NCBI GenBank assembly: GCA_024231975.1
Contig: JAAEQB010000057.1
Span: 62,001-126,000 of the forward strand
Origin: Allobosea sp.
GTDB taxonomy: Bacteria > Pseudomonadota > Alphaproteobacteria > Rhizobiales > Beijerinckiaceae
DNA: 64,000 nucleotides
Direction of reading: 5' to 3'
Every line of letters begins with the position of its first letter. Positions within the stretch are counted from its first letter, which is position 1. The notes under the pieces are model-generated. The model saw only the letters and a list, made by a program, of their open reading frames with translations. It made no database searches and was not told the DNA's origin. The position numbers were made by a program, and so were the translations under genes. Below are positions 24,778 through 34,213 of this stretch, piece after piece.

Positions 24778-25554
24778 CTAGCGCCGGTGCTTCTCCAGCC
24801 AGGGCGCCAGCCTGCGCTCGGCAACCGTCATGCCCCAGCTGATGACGAGGCCGATGACGGCGAGCAGCACCAGCCAGGCATACATCTGGCGGATGCGGAA
24901 GGAGCGCTGGTTCTCGAGGATCACCGCGCCGAGCCCGCCGGTGCCGGCCAGCATCTCCGAAAGCACCGTCATCAGCAGGGCGATGCCGACCGAGATGCGC
25001 AAGCCGGCCGCGATGAAGGGCAAGGTCGCCGGCAGCACGATGCGCAGCGTGATCCTGGCGCCGCTCCAGCCGAAGGTGCGCCCCGTCGCGATCAGGACGG
25101 GGTCGATGCTGCGAACGCCCTGAACCGTGTTGATCAGGATCGGAAACACGCTGGCGAGCGCGATCGAGGTGATCTTCATCGGCACGCCGAGGCCGAGGAA
25201 CAGGATCAGCACCGGCACCAGCGCCGCCTTGGGCATCGGCCTCACCAACTCCACCAGCGGGTCCAGCAGGTCGTCGACCCAGGGGACCGTCCCCATCAGC
25301 AGGCCGAGCACGACGCCGAGCGCCACCGCGATCGCGAAGCCGACGGCGAAGAGGCCGAGCGTCGCGAGCAGCGGACCCTGCACCTCGCCGGAAAGGAGCA
25401 GGTCATAGAGCGTGCGCCCGATCACGCTCGGCGGGGGCAGCAGCACGCGATTGATCAGGCCGCGATCCACCAGGATCTCGATCGCGACCAGCAGCGCCGC
25501 GATGAAGGCGACGCCGGGGACGAGCCGCAGCGAACGGTCGAGCAAGCCGATCAT
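24778..25554 (-). CDS. ABC transporter permease (system B, permease 1)
   Basis: 258 residues from the ATG at 25554, overlapping the ATPase stop by 4 bases (ATGA); the longer frame to 26433 is an artefact across the ATPase gene. Six helices are visible, with RPMPKAALVPVLILFLGLG in the coupling region and PATLPFIAAGLRISVG later. It belongs to the same permease family as the gene at 22876. A 56-base gap to the binding-protein gene follows. Confidence 0.86.
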   Translation of the reverse strand: MIGLLDRSLRLVPGVAFIAALLVAIEILVDRGLINRVLLPPPSVIGRTLYDLLLSGEVQGPLLATLGLFAVGFAIAVALGVVLGLLMGTVPWVDDLLDPLVELVRPMPKAALVPVLILFLGLGVPMKITSIALASVFPILINTVQGVRSIDPVLIATGRTFGWSGARITLRIVLPATLPFIAAGLRISVGIALLMTVLSEMLAGTGGLGAVILENQRSFRIRQMYAWLVLLAVIGLVISWGMTVAERRLAPWLEKHRR

Positions 25555-26384
25555 AGCGGGCGATCCAGCAGGCGGTTGAGCAGCGCGTGCCGATGCTTCA
25601 AATAGACGGAATCCTCGCGGGTCTCGATCGCATGCCGCGGACGCGGCAGGCCGATCTCGATCACGTCGTCGATCCGCGACGGGCGGCGGCCCAGGATCGC
25701 GATGCGGTCGGCGAGGTAAACCGCTTCGTCGACGTCGTGTGTGACGAGCACCACGGTCAGATCCTCGCTCGAGGACCAGATGTCGAGGATCAGAGCCTGC
25801 AGCTCGACCCGCGTCAGCGCGTCGACGGCGCTGAAGGGCTCGTCCATCAGCAGCAGCCGGGGACGGGCGGCGAGCGCGCGCGCGATGGCGACGCGCTGCT
25901 GCATGCCGCCCGAGAGCTGCCAGGGGTAGTGGTCGGCGAACTCGCCCAGCCCCACCCTTTCGAGGAGGCTTTCGGCGTCGCGCTTCCGTTCGGCAGCGGT
26001 GACAGGCTTGTGTTCCAGGGCGAAGGTCACGTTGCGCCGGACGGTGCGCCACGGGAACAGGGACTTGGCATATTGCTGGAAGAGATAGACGGCGTCCGGC
26101 GGCGGCGCGGTTACCCGCCGGCCGTCCAGCGTAACCTCGCCGGCGCTCGCCTCGGACAGGCCCGCGATGATCTGCAGCAGGGTCGACTTGCCACAGCCCG
26201 AGGGGCCGACGATGGCGAGGAACTCGCCGCGCCTGATCTCCAGATCGGCTTCCCCGATGGCGACAGTGCGCTGGTCGCCGCCCGCGCCGTAGTGCTTGCG
26301 CACGCCCGAGACGCGCACGAGCACGTCGCCGAAACGATGCGGCGGATCGGTGTGCAAGGCCTGGGATCCCGCCATGGTCGTCAT
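25551..26384 (-). CDS. ABC transporter ATPase (system B)
   Basis: 277 residues from the ATG at 26384, 4-base overlap with the isomerase-like gene. Walker A is GPSGCGKST, the Q-loop lies in LFQQYAKSLFPWRTV, the signature is LSGGMQQRVAIA, Walker B is LLLMDEPFSAVD, and the H-loop is THDVDEA. The C-terminal PRPRHA segment fits the SsuB/TauB subfamily. It is clearly less similar to the ATPases at 12933 and 33379 than those two are to each other (LFQQYAKSLF here, FQEES in both of them). Confidence 0.88.
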   Translation of the reverse strand: MTTMAGSQALHTDPPHRFGDVLVRVSGVRKHYGAGGDQRTVAIGEADLEIRRGEFLAIVGPSGCGKSTLLQIIAGLSEASAGEVTLDGRRVTAPPPDAVYLFQQYAKSLFPWRTVRRNVTFALEHKPVTAAERKRDAESLLERVGLGEFADHYPWQLSGGMQQRVAIARALAARPRLLLMDEPFSAVDALTRVELQALILDIWSSSEDLTVVLVTHDVDEAVYLADRIAILGRRPSRIDDVIEIGLPRPRHAIETREDSVYLKHRHALLNRLLDRPL

Positions 26385-27130
26385 GCGTCGCCTCCCGCTG
26401 CCGCAAAGAGGCGGCCAGGCCCGGTCGCGACATCCATGATCTTCATCTCGCGCAGCGCATGCCAGGCCGCGACCTGGTTGCTCGTGAGGACCGGCTTGCC
26501 GAGGTCGCGTTCCAGCGCCTCGACGACTTCGAGGGAGCGGATCGCCGTGCAACTCAGGAAATATACATCGGCGTCCGGACGCCGGTTGGCGCGCACCAGC
26601 CGGTACCAGTCGCCGGGATCGACCCGGACCATGTCCTGCGGACTGTCGATGCCGAGCCCGACGGCACTCAGCGTCTCGCAGCCATGCGCGGTGAGAAAAG
26701 CGGCCTCGCGCCGGTTGATCGCGTCGATATAGGGCGAAACGAGCACGAGGCGGCGTGCCGAAAGCGCCCGCAAGGCGCCGATCAGCGCCCGCGAGGTCGC
26801 CGTGGCAGGGCACCCGGCCGCCTTGCTTATCCTGGCGATCAGCGGCTCCTCCGCGGCCGCGTCCCATGTCGAGACGGCCGTGCAGTGGAACAGGATCAGA
26901 TCGACGCCGGCATCGCCGAGCAGGCCGGCCGCCTCCTCGACATTGTCCGTCATGGCCCGCAACTGCTCATCGCTGCTGCCGGTCAGGCGCAATCGCGTCG
27001 TGTGCAGGCTGACGCCATCGGGGAGCATCGCCTGAAGCTGCGGTTCGGCGGCGACGTTCCCGGAGGGCAGCAGCATGCCGAGCCGGCCGCGCCAGCCATA
27101 GCGGATGACGTCGCGGTCGAACGTCGTCAT
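26381..27130 (-). CDS. Asp/Glu racemase superfamily protein, maleate isomerase/arylmalonate decarboxylase-like
   Basis: 249 residues from the ATG at 27130 (ATGA overlap with hyuB). The start RGRLGMLLPSGNVAAEP is the family's hallmark, and the two catalytic Cys are present: Cys83 (FHCTAVST) and Cys194 (LSCTAIRS). Arylmalonate decarboxylase has only one of the two Cys, whereas maleate cis-trans isomerases and racemases have both, so an isomerase or racemase role is favoured. Together with the hydantoinase-type HyuA/HyuB upstream, it may racemise or isomerise a hydantoin-related or dicarboxylate intermediate. Confidence 0.78.
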   Translation of the reverse strand: MTTFDRDVIRYGWRGRLGMLLPSGNVAAEPQLQAMLPDGVSLHTTRLRLTGSSDEQLRAMTDNVEEAAGLLGDAGVDLILFHCTAVSTWDAAAEEPLIARISKAAGCPATATSRALIGALRALSARRLVLVSPYIDAINRREAAFLTAHGCETLSAVGLGIDSPQDMVRVDPGDWYRLVRANRRPDADVYFLSCTAIRSLEVVEALERDLGKPVLTSNQVAAWHALREMKIMDVATGPGRLFAAAGGDA

Positions 27131-29142
27131 GCGATGCCCTCTCCGCGGAATGGAACGGCGGTTCGAGCCCGTGCCGGACGACGCAGCCTCTCCCATCGCT
27201 CGCTCACGACCTCGGGCGTGAGCGCGGCGCCATCGGCCCGCCGCCGGTCGAGATCCTCCCACAGGCGACGGCGCGCGTCGCTCCGCAGCATCGGCGGCAG
27301 CGCGAAGAGAAGAGCGCTGAAGCGGTCCCAGACCGGCTGGCTCCAACCGGCCTCATAGGCCTCGCGCTCCTTCCCGAATGTGAACAACCCCGCGGCCGCC
27401 GGCCTGTTCGCACGCAGGCAAGCCGTCGCCGCGCGGTCGACCGCCTCGCCGGCCAGGACCACGCCGTAGTCCCGCCCGGCTCCCTCCCGCGTGACGAAAC
27501 CATCCAGCACATCCTCCAGCACGCGCTCCGGTTCGCGCTCGAAGGGGCAGCCATAACCGCCGCCGCCCGGCGTCAGGATCCGCAGCGTGTCTCCCGCCGA
27601 CACCTCGAGCGCGTCGATCTTCCACAGATCGGAGAATTCGGCTTCGCCGGCCCGCCGGATGAGCACGCGCGCTCCGGCCGGGCAGCCTCCGCCCGCCAGT
27701 CCCCAGGGCAGGAAGCGATGCCGCTCCTGCCCGCGGGCGGTGACGAGCCCGGTCGGCCCGAGCACCTCGAATTCGAGCACGGCGCCGAGCCCCCCGCGAT
27801 TCAGGCCGGGTCCGCCCGAATCGGGCCGAAGCCCATAGGTCGTGACCAGCACCGATGCTGCCTGCTCGACGATCTCGAGCGGGCTGTTGCGCAGATTGGC
27901 GATGTCGACGACATCGCGCGCGTTGAGGCCATCGCCGGCCGAGGAAGCGCCGGTGCCGCCCACCATGGGTTCGAGCACGTTCACCCGCATGCCGCCGGCA
28001 ACGAGATCGGGCTCCGCGAAAACGACGGGTGCGATATAGCCTGCCCCGGCGGCCGGCATGACTTCCGGCAGCGCTTGGGCCAGCGCGCCGCAGAGCGCGT
28101 CCTGGACCCTCACCCCCGCGGTAGTGCGCAGGCCCACGGCCGCGGGCGCCACGCAGTTGACCACGGAACCGGCCGGCGCGACCACGGAGACCGGCCGCAT
28201 CATGCCGGCATTCACGGGAATGTCCGGCTGCAGCGTCAGCAGCAGGAACATCGTCTTGTAGATCAGCCAGGGATGCGGCTTGCCCTTGGAATAGATGTTG
28301 AAGGCCGAGCGGACCTGCGGGTCCGACCCCGTGAAATCGATCACCATCCCGTCGCCCCGGACCGTCAGCGCGACCTGGAACTTGATGGGGATCCGTGTGG
28401 CGACGTCGTCGTCGAGATAGTCGCTGAAGCGGTAGGTGCCGTCCGGGATCGTCGCGATCGCCCGGCGCGCCCGTGCCTCGCCATAGTCCAGCGCGTCCGC
28501 CATCGCTGCGACGAAGATCTCGGCGCCGACCCGCGTGACCGCTTCCTTGACCCGCCGCTCCCCGATGCGAAGGGCAGTGATCATCGCGCGGATATCGCCA
28601 CGATTGTCCTTCGGCGCGCGGCAGTTGGCGAGGATCAGCGCCATGATGTCGGGGCACTCCACGCCGCCGCGATAAAGCCGCGTCGGCGGGATTCTCACGC
28701 CCTCCTGGAAGACGTCGTAGCTCGACGGGGACAGGCTGCCCGGCACCTTGCCGCCGACATCCGTGGAATGGACATAGGCATAGACATAGCAGATGAGCCG
28801 GCCCCCGACCCAGACCGGCGCAATCACGCTGATGTCCGGCAGGTGCGAGGACAGGCCGCCGGTGGAATAGGGATCGTTGCAGATGACGACGTCGCCCTCA
28901 TCGAGCACGCCGGCCGCCTCCAGCAGTTCGCTGAAGTCCAGATTGGCGAACATCGTGATGCCGATCGAGCGGGGATATCCGAAGATCTCGCCGGTCGGCG
29001 TCACCAGAGCGACGCCGAGATCCGCCGTCTCGTTGACGAAGACGGTGTGGCCGGTGCGCTGCAGCGCATAGCCCATTTCCTCGGCGATGGAGCGGAATCG
29101 CTGGATCAGGACTTCGAGGGTGATCGGATCGGTGCGCATCAT
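27127..29142 (-). CDS. hyuB: Hydantoinase/oxoprolinase subunit B
   Basis: 671 residues. The start DPITLEVLIQRFRSIAEEMGYALQ is typical of HyuB, as are the FVNETADLGVAL and NDPYSTGGLSSHLPD blocks. With HyuA it forms the ATP-dependent enzyme family that includes N-methylhydantoinase, 5-oxoprolinase, acetone carboxylase and acetophenone carboxylase. The protein is longer than a usual HyuB (about 590) by a C-terminal extension of roughly 90 residues. It overlaps hyuA by 4 bases. The substrate cannot be read from the sequence. Confidence 0.88.
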   Translation of the reverse strand: MMRTDPITLEVLIQRFRSIAEEMGYALQRTGHTVFVNETADLGVALVTPTGEIFGYPRSIGITMFANLDFSELLEAAGVLDEGDVVICNDPYSTGGLSSHLPDISVIAPVWVGGRLICYVYAYVHSTDVGGKVPGSLSPSSYDVFQEGVRIPPTRLYRGGVECPDIMALILANCRAPKDNRGDIRAMITALRIGERRVKEAVTRVGAEIFVAAMADALDYGEARARRAIATIPDGTYRFSDYLDDDVATRIPIKFQVALTVRGDGMVIDFTGSDPQVRSAFNIYSKGKPHPWLIYKTMFLLLTLQPDIPVNAGMMRPVSVVAPAGSVVNCVAPAAVGLRTTAGVRVQDALCGALAQALPEVMPAAGAGYIAPVVFAEPDLVAGGMRVNVLEPMVGGTGASSAGDGLNARDVVDIANLRNSPLEIVEQAASVLVTTYGLRPDSGGPGLNRGGLGAVLEFEVLGPTGLVTARGQERHRFLPWGLAGGGCPAGARVLIRRAGEAEFSDLWKIDALEVSAGDTLRILTPGGGGYGCPFEREPERVLEDVLDGFVTREGAGRDYGVVLAGEAVDRAATACLRANRPAAAGLFTFGKEREAYEAGWSQPVWDRFSALLFALPPMLRSDARRRLWEDLDRRRADGAALTPEVVSERWERLRRPARARTAVPFRGEGIA

Positions 29143-31214
29143 GCGGCTTCCCGGCTGAGCATCAGATTGCCGAAGCGATCCGCGCGAGCGAGATATCCCG
29201 GCAGCACCACGGTGGTCGTATCGGGCTGCTCGATCACGGCCGGCCCCTTCACGACATGGCCCGCCTTGAGCGCGGCGCGGTCATAGACGCCGGCCGCATG
29301 CCGCTGCCCGCCATGGACGATGGGACGCGATCCGGTGCGCGGCGGCGCCTCGCCTCGCCCGGCCTCCTCGAGGATGCGCGGTTCCGGACGATGGGTCCGG
29401 CCGGCGATGACGACCCGCAGATCGACGATATCGACCGGCGCCGCCGTGTCGCTGTTGCTGTAGAGCGCCTCGTAGGCGCTGTGGAACAGCCCGGCCAGGG
29501 TCGGGCCGTCGAGCGCGGCGGTCGGGATCGCGCCCGGGATCTCGACCTCGACGTCGAAGGCCTGTCCGCGGTATCGCAGGCCGGCGGAGCGGCGGATCTC
29601 GATCGTGGCGAGGTCGGGCCGTTCGCCGGCGAGCCAGTCGCGCGCCCGTGCCTCGAGTTCGCCGAATATTTTGCGCAGAACCTGCGGATCGGCGGCCTCG
29701 GCCGCAACCCGATGGGTCCTGATCTGCTCCGAGCGGATGTCCGCCATGGCGGCGCCATAGGCGCACAGCGCTCCCGGAGCGGGCGGAACCATCACGCGGG
29801 GGATGCCGATCTCCCGCGCCAGCAGACAGGCATGGGTCGGCCCGGCGCCGCCGAAGGCGATCAACGTGAAGTCGCGCGGATTGATGCCGCGCTTGGTCAG
29901 CATCGGCAGGATCGCCCCGGCCATCGTCGCGGTCGCCAGCGTCAACACGCTCTCCGCCGCCTGTTCGAGGCTGATGCCGAGCCGGGAGGCGACGCCGCCG
30001 AGCGCAGCCTCCGCGAGCTCCGGCCGGAGCGGTATGGCGCCGCCGGCAAAGCGCTGCGGATCGAGGAAGCCGCACGCAAGATAGGCATCGGTCGTGGTGG
30101 GCTCGGTGCCGCCCTGCCCGTAGCAGGCCGGTCCCGGCGAGGCCCCGGCGCTGCGGGGGCCGAGCTTCAGCAGCCCGGCCTCGTCGAACCAGGCGATCGA
30201 TCCTCCCCCGGCGCCGACGGCGAAGACGTCGACCGCAGGCATGATGATCGGGAAATCGCCGACCACGGCCTCGGTCGACTGCACGGGCGCGCCGTCCCGG
30301 ATCACCGCGACGTCGGCGCTCGTGCCGCCGATGTCGAGCGTGACCGCCTCGGTCACGCCGCTGCGCGAGGCGATGTAGGCTGCGCCCACGACCCCCGATG
30401 CCGGGCCGGAGAGCATGGTGTGGACGGGCTGCTCACGCGCGCTGGAGGCGGACATGATGCCGCCGTTGGAGCGGGTGATGTAAAGACGCGTGGCAAGGCC
30501 GATTTCGGCCGTCTCCCGTTCGAGTTCGTCGACATAGCGGCGCATGATCGGCTGCACATAGGCGTTGAGCGTCGCGACCGTTGCCCGCTCATATTCCCGG
30601 ATTTCCGGCCAGAGCTGCGTCGAACGCGAGACATGCAGGCCCGGCCGCGTCCTTGCCGCCGCCGCGGCCGCCTGCCGCTCCTGGCCGTCGTCGAGATAGG
30701 CGTTCATGAAGCACAGGGCCACGCTCTCGACCTCCGGCGGAAGCGCGGCGACGGCACGCTCCACCGCCTCTTCGTCGAGAGGGATCATCGGCTGGCCGTC
30801 GGCCGCCATGCGCCCGGCGATCTCGAAGACGCGCCGGCGCGGGACCAGCGGCGCCGGCATCACCGCACGCAGGTTGAAGAGGTCGCTCTTGCGCTGGCGC
30901 CCTAGTTCGAGGATGTCGCGCGTGCCGTCCGAGACGAGCAGGGCGACCTCGGAGCCTCGACGTTCCAGCACGGCGTTGAGCGCGATCGTCGTGCCGTGGA
31001 CGAAGCTGCCGATATCGGCCGGAGACGCTCCGACCCGCCGCATCACCTCGACGATGCCGCGCGAGACGGCACGGGACGGCGATTTCGGCGTGCTCTGGAC
31101 CTTGTGCGTGGTGATCGACTGCGTCTCGTCGTCTATCAGGCTGAGATCCGTGAAGGTGCCGCCGATGTCGACTCCGAGGCGGTAGCGGCCCGGTGCGGAA
31201 GCTGAATGAACCAA
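29139..31214 (-). CDS. hyuA: Hydantoinase/oxoprolinase subunit A
   Basis: 691 residues from a TTG at 31214 preceded by GGGAGGAGGG. An in-frame ATG at 31229 lies inside that ribosome site, so TTG is favoured; longer frames lead into the opposing iclR gene. The N-terminal nucleotide-binding motif GVDIGGTFTDLSLID and the later TLDIGGTSADVAVI mark the actin-like ATPase halves, and the C-terminal third carries the acetone carboxylase-type fold. Its first position in the hyuA-hyuB-isomerase-ABC transporter-dehydrogenase operon implies that it starts breakdown of the compound taken up by system B. An iclR gene diverges 36 bases away. Confidence 0.88.
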   Translation of the reverse strand: MVHSASAPGRYRLGVDIGGTFTDLSLIDDETQSITTHKVQSTPKSPSRAVSRGIVEVMRRVGASPADIGSFVHGTTIALNAVLERRGSEVALLVSDGTRDILELGRQRKSDLFNLRAVMPAPLVPRRRVFEIAGRMAADGQPMIPLDEEAVERAVAALPPEVESVALCFMNAYLDDGQERQAAAAAARTRPGLHVSRSTQLWPEIREYERATVATLNAYVQPIMRRYVDELERETAEIGLATRLYITRSNGGIMSASSAREQPVHTMLSGPASGVVGAAYIASRSGVTEAVTLDIGGTSADVAVIRDGAPVQSTEAVVGDFPIIMPAVDVFAVGAGGGSIAWFDEAGLLKLGPRSAGASPGPACYGQGGTEPTTTDAYLACGFLDPQRFAGGAIPLRPELAEAALGGVASRLGISLEQAAESVLTLATATMAGAILPMLTKRGINPRDFTLIAFGGAGPTHACLLAREIGIPRVMVPPAPGALCAYGAAMADIRSEQIRTHRVAAEAADPQVLRKIFGELEARARDWLAGERPDLATIEIRRSAGLRYRGQAFDVEVEIPGAIPTAALDGPTLAGLFHSAYEALYSNSDTAAPVDIVDLRVVIAGRTHRPEPRILEEAGRGEAPPRTGSRPIVHGGQRHAAGVYDRAALKAGHVVKGPAVIEQPDTTTVVLPGYLARADRFGNLMLSREAA

Positions 31215-31250
31215 CTTCCCTCCTCCCATTACGTATTGTAGAATTTGATT

Positions 31251-32114
31251 ATGAAAATAGAAGCAGCCTTTCCAGGAAGTCAAAGGAAATCCGCCGCGGC
31301 GGAGCAGGAGGCCGCCAGCGAACGGCAGAGCGTGCGCTCCGTGGTCGTTGGAACGCCGCTGCTGCAGGCGCTGAGCGAGGTGACGGGCCCCCTGCCCCTT
31401 GCCGAGCTTGCGCGCCGGGCCGGGATGCCAGCCGCCAAGGCACATCGCTATCTCGCCGGATATATCGCTGCGGGCCTGATCAGCCAGGATGCCGCGACGG
31501 CCCGCTATGACCTCGGGCCGTTCGCGCTGCATCTCGGGCTGGCGGCGATCCGCAGGCTGGACGTCGTTGCGGCCGCCGAACCGGTCATGGAGGCGCTGCG
31601 CGACGAAATCAACGAGACCGTGTCGCTGGCAGTTTGGACGACGCGCGGCCCGACGCTGGTGCGCTGGGTCAGCAGCACGGCCCCTATGACGATCAATATC
31701 AATCCGGGCACGGTGCTGCCTGTGACCACCTCCTCGAACGGGCAGCTCTTCGCCGCCTATCTGCCGGAGATCGCCACCGCTGGGCTGATCGATGAGGAGC
31801 TGAGCCGTGCCGCTGCTGCAGCTCCCGTGCCGGGCAGGCCACGTAACCGGCCCGAGCTCGATGTGATTTTGCGCAAGGCCCGCGAGACGGGTATGACGGC
31901 GATGAGCGGCGTCGTGCTGCGCGGCATCAGTTCGATCTCCGTTCCCATCTTCGGGCATGCCGGAAACCTCCTGGCGACGCTGACCATCGTGGGGCTGGAG
32001 AGCGTGTTCGACAATTCCCCGATTGGCACGCCGGCGCAGGCCCTGCTGCGTGCGGGAGCAAGATTGTCTGAGCGCATGGGCGCCCTGCCTGCCCGTCCGG
32101 CTGAGGCGCGCTGA
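31251..32114 (+). CDS. IclR-family transcriptional regulator
   Basis: 287 residues from the ATG at 31251 (MKIEAAFPGSQRK). A helix-turn-helix lies at about 35-90 (LPLAELARRAGMPAAKAHRYL, then GLISQDA), followed by the IclR effector domain from about 105 with INETVSLAVW and SSNGQLFAAY. IclR proteins bind a pathway intermediate, often an aromatic acid or oxoacid. The 36-base divergent space to hyuA implies that it regulates the hyu operon and itself. Confidence 0.88.
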   Translation: MKIEAAFPGSQRKSAAAEQEAASERQSVRSVVVGTPLLQALSEVTGPLPLAELARRAGMPAAKAHRYLAGYIAAGLISQDAATARYDLGPFALHLGLAAIRRLDVVAAAEPVMEALRDEINETVSLAVWTTRGPTLVRWVSSTAPMTININPGTVLPVTTSSNGQLFAAYLPEIATAGLIDEELSRAAAAAPVPGRPRNRPELDVILRKARETGMTAMSGVVLRGISSISVPIFGHAGNLLATLTIVGLESVFDNSPIGTPAQALLRAGARLSERMGALPARPAEAR

Positions 32115-32166
32115 CGCTTCGTCGATCGAAAGGTCGGCTGGCGATTGCCATTCTGGCGAATGTCGC

Positions 32167-32178
32167 TTAGTTTTCTAA
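32167..32178. promoter_or_regulatory. Palindromic operator TTAGTTTTCTAA upstream of transporter C
   Basis: A TTAG-N4-CTAA palindrome 43 bases before the TTG start of the first gene of operon C. It is the same 12-mer (as the reverse complement) as the site upstream of the chemoreceptor gene. Adjacent bases (ctaataaaag) are AT-rich and could overlap the promoter -10 region. Confidence 0.55.
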
Positions 32179-32221
32179 CTAATAAAAGCTGGGAATGGCG
32201 CTGACGGGCGGGAGGATATCG

Positions 32222-33181
32222 TTGAGAACCTTACTGGGTATGTTCGTCGGGCTGGGAATCGTCGTAGCAACATCGGCTGCCGCTGAAGGAACCAAACAAC
32301 TTCACGTAGCGATCGTCTCGCGAACGATATTTTATCTCCCTGTCTGGCTGGCAGCAGAGAAAGGCTACTTCAAGGACGAGGGCCTCGACGTCCACATCGA
32401 AGTATTCGACAATGCCGAGAAAATTAACGGCGCCTTGCGTGAGAACGCTGTCCAGATTGCCGTCTCGACGCCCGAGAGCATTATCGTCGACGCGCTCAAA
32501 GGCGGCAGCTTGCGAATGGTCGCTGGAAATGCGGGTCGACTGCCTCACTATGTGATCGCCCAACCGGCGATCCGATCCATCGCGGATCTGCGCGGCAAGA
32601 CGATCGGTGTGCTGTCGAACGAGGAAGGCACCACGCATCTCGTGCCTGAAGTGACGCACAGCGCAGGCCTCGAGCCCTCTGATTACATGGTGAAGGCTGT
32701 GGGCGGTGCTCCAACGCGCTGGCGTTTATTGCGTTCTGGAGAGATCGATGCTGGCCTGCAGCCGTTCCCGCTAAGCTATGAGGCCGAGGCTGCCGGCTTC
32801 AGCAATCTCGGCCCTCTGGCGGATTTCGTGCCCGACTGGCAGTTCACGAGCGTCAATGCGGACCTGCGCTGGGCGGAGCGGCATCGGATGGTACTCGTCA
32901 GCGCCCTGCGCGCCCTGCAGCGAGGGCTCGATGCGATCATCGAGGATCCCGCTGCCGCAATCAGGGTCGCGGCGCGCGAGCTCCAAACCGATGCGAAGCT
33001 CGCCGAGCGCGCCATCCGGGATACTGCCAGGCTGGGCATATTGACGCCGAAGATGGAAATCTCCGTCGCAGGCACGAAGCGGGTCCACCAGGCATTGATC
33101 GCCGCCAAGCTCGTCCACGACGAACCGTTTGCGCTCGAACGTGTTTCCGAAGCCGCATTTCTCCAGGAAAGCCGCCGATGA
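32222..33181 (+). CDS. ABC transporter substrate-binding protein, NMT1-like (system C, first binding protein)
   Basis: 319 residues from a TTG at 32222, with GGAGG 6 bases upstream; an ATG at 32195 has no such site. The signal peptide runs to about residue 21 (TSAAAE). The mature part follows the NMT1 pattern: VAIVSRTIFYLPVWLAAEKGYF and a later LRGKTIGVLSNEEGT. It differs clearly from the binding protein at 34214, so operon C supplies two unlike binding proteins for one transporter. A 197-base spacer to the ATPase gene follows. Confidence 0.82.
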   Translation: MRTLLGMFVGLGIVVATSAAAEGTKQLHVAIVSRTIFYLPVWLAAEKGYFKDEGLDVHIEVFDNAEKINGALRENAVQIAVSTPESIIVDALKGGSLRMVAGNAGRLPHYVIAQPAIRSIADLRGKTIGVLSNEEGTTHLVPEVTHSAGLEPSDYMVKAVGGAPTRWRLLRSGEIDAGLQPFPLSYEAEAAGFSNLGPLADFVPDWQFTSVNADLRWAERHRMVLVSALRALQRGLDAIIEDPAAAIRVAARELQTDAKLAERAIRDTARLGILTPKMEISVAGTKRVHQALIAAKLVHDEPFALERVSEAAFLQESRR

Positions 33182-33378
33182 ACAGGCCGGCGCAATGCCG
33201 CAGCTCCTCCGGCAAGGAGGAACTCGCCCGCGCACCGGCTCACGGGCTGACGCGCGCGTCCTCGCCAGATGATGGATCGCTACGATGAAGCCGTTCCGCT
33301 GCCCCCTTGACGGAGACTGCGCCGATCCCCGCCGGCTAGTGGAGGCAGCCCTGCGCAACTTCATGTGGGAGCATACTT

Positions 33379-34194
33379 TTGGCCAATGATCTCGAGATTC
33401 GGGGCGTTTCGAAGCGCTATGGTGATCCGCCCGGCGGGTTGCTAGCGATCAGCGACATCAGCCTGAATGTGCAGAAGGGGGAGTTCGTCTCGATTATCGG
33501 GCCGAGCGGCTGCGGCAAGTCGACCCTCTTCGGCATCATCGGCGGGCTTGTGCCCGATTACGATGGCGAGGTGCGTGTCGGAGGGCAGCGTCATGTCGGA
33601 ACGCACAAGGACATCGGCATCGTCTTTCAGGAAGAATCTACGCTGCCCTGGCGGACGGTGCTGACCAATGTCGCGCTTCCTTTGGAGATCCAGGGTGTCT
33701 CGCGGGCAGAGCGCGAAGAGCGTGCGCGCCATTATATCGAGCTTGTCGGCCTGGCCGGCTTCGAGAACAGTCGCCCCGTCGAACTGTCTGGCGGAATGCG
33801 ACAGCGAACGGCGATCGCGCGCACCTTGGCCTTCCAGCCCAAAGTACTGCTGATGGACGAGCCTTTCGGCGCGCTCGACGAGCAGACGCGGCTACTGCTG
33901 GGCGACCGGGTGCTCGCCATCCACAAGGAGCTGAAACAGACAACCCTGCTGATCACCCACAATATCACCGAGGCGGTCCAGCTCAGCGATCGGGTGGTGG
34001 TGATGTCCTATCGGCCGGGGCGGGTTCTGCGGATACTCGACATCGACCTCCCGCGGCCGCGCAGCTCCGATAGCGTCACCGATGAGCGCTTCGGGCGCTA
34101 CGTCGCCGCGATCTGGGGAGATCTCCGCGCGGAGGCGAGTCGCGGCATGAAAGAAGCCGAGGCGTTACGGGGAACCGGCCGAAGAGCCGGCTGA
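33379..34194 (+). CDS. ABC transporter ATPase, SsuB/TauB-like (system C)
   Basis: 271 residues from a TTG at 33379 (GGGAG upstream). Walker A GPSGCGKST, Q-loop in VFQEESTLPWRTV, signature LSGGMRQRTAIA, Walker B VLLMDEPFGALD and H-loop ITHNITEA. It closely matches the system A ATPase at 12933 through almost its full length, including the C-terminal RPGRVLRILDIDLPRPR block and ASRGMKEAE. This is the clearest evidence that systems A and C derive from one ancestor. Confidence 0.88.
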   Translation: MANDLEIRGVSKRYGDPPGGLLAISDISLNVQKGEFVSIIGPSGCGKSTLFGIIGGLVPDYDGEVRVGGQRHVGTHKDIGIVFQEESTLPWRTVLTNVALPLEIQGVSRAEREERARHYIELVGLAGFENSRPVELSGGMRQRTAIARTLAFQPKVLLMDEPFGALDEQTRLLLGDRVLAIHKELKQTTLLITHNITEAVQLSDRVVVMSYRPGRVLRILDIDLPRPRSSDSVTDERFGRYVAAIWGDLRAEASRGMKEAEALRGTGRRAG

Positions 34195-34213
34195 ATCGAG
34201 AGGAGAGAAACGC

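Noticed and set aside
27718..29286. Long plus-strand frame (522 residues) opposite hyuB
   Set aside because: Antisense shadow of hyuB; rich in Asp/Arg/His in a pattern typical of GC-rich reverse-complement frames.
33178..33389. Two very short frames after the first system C binding protein (36 and 34 residues)
   Set aside because: They start with ATGA-type overlaps but have no homologous pattern, and the second ends inside the ATPase start; they may still hold translational coupling.
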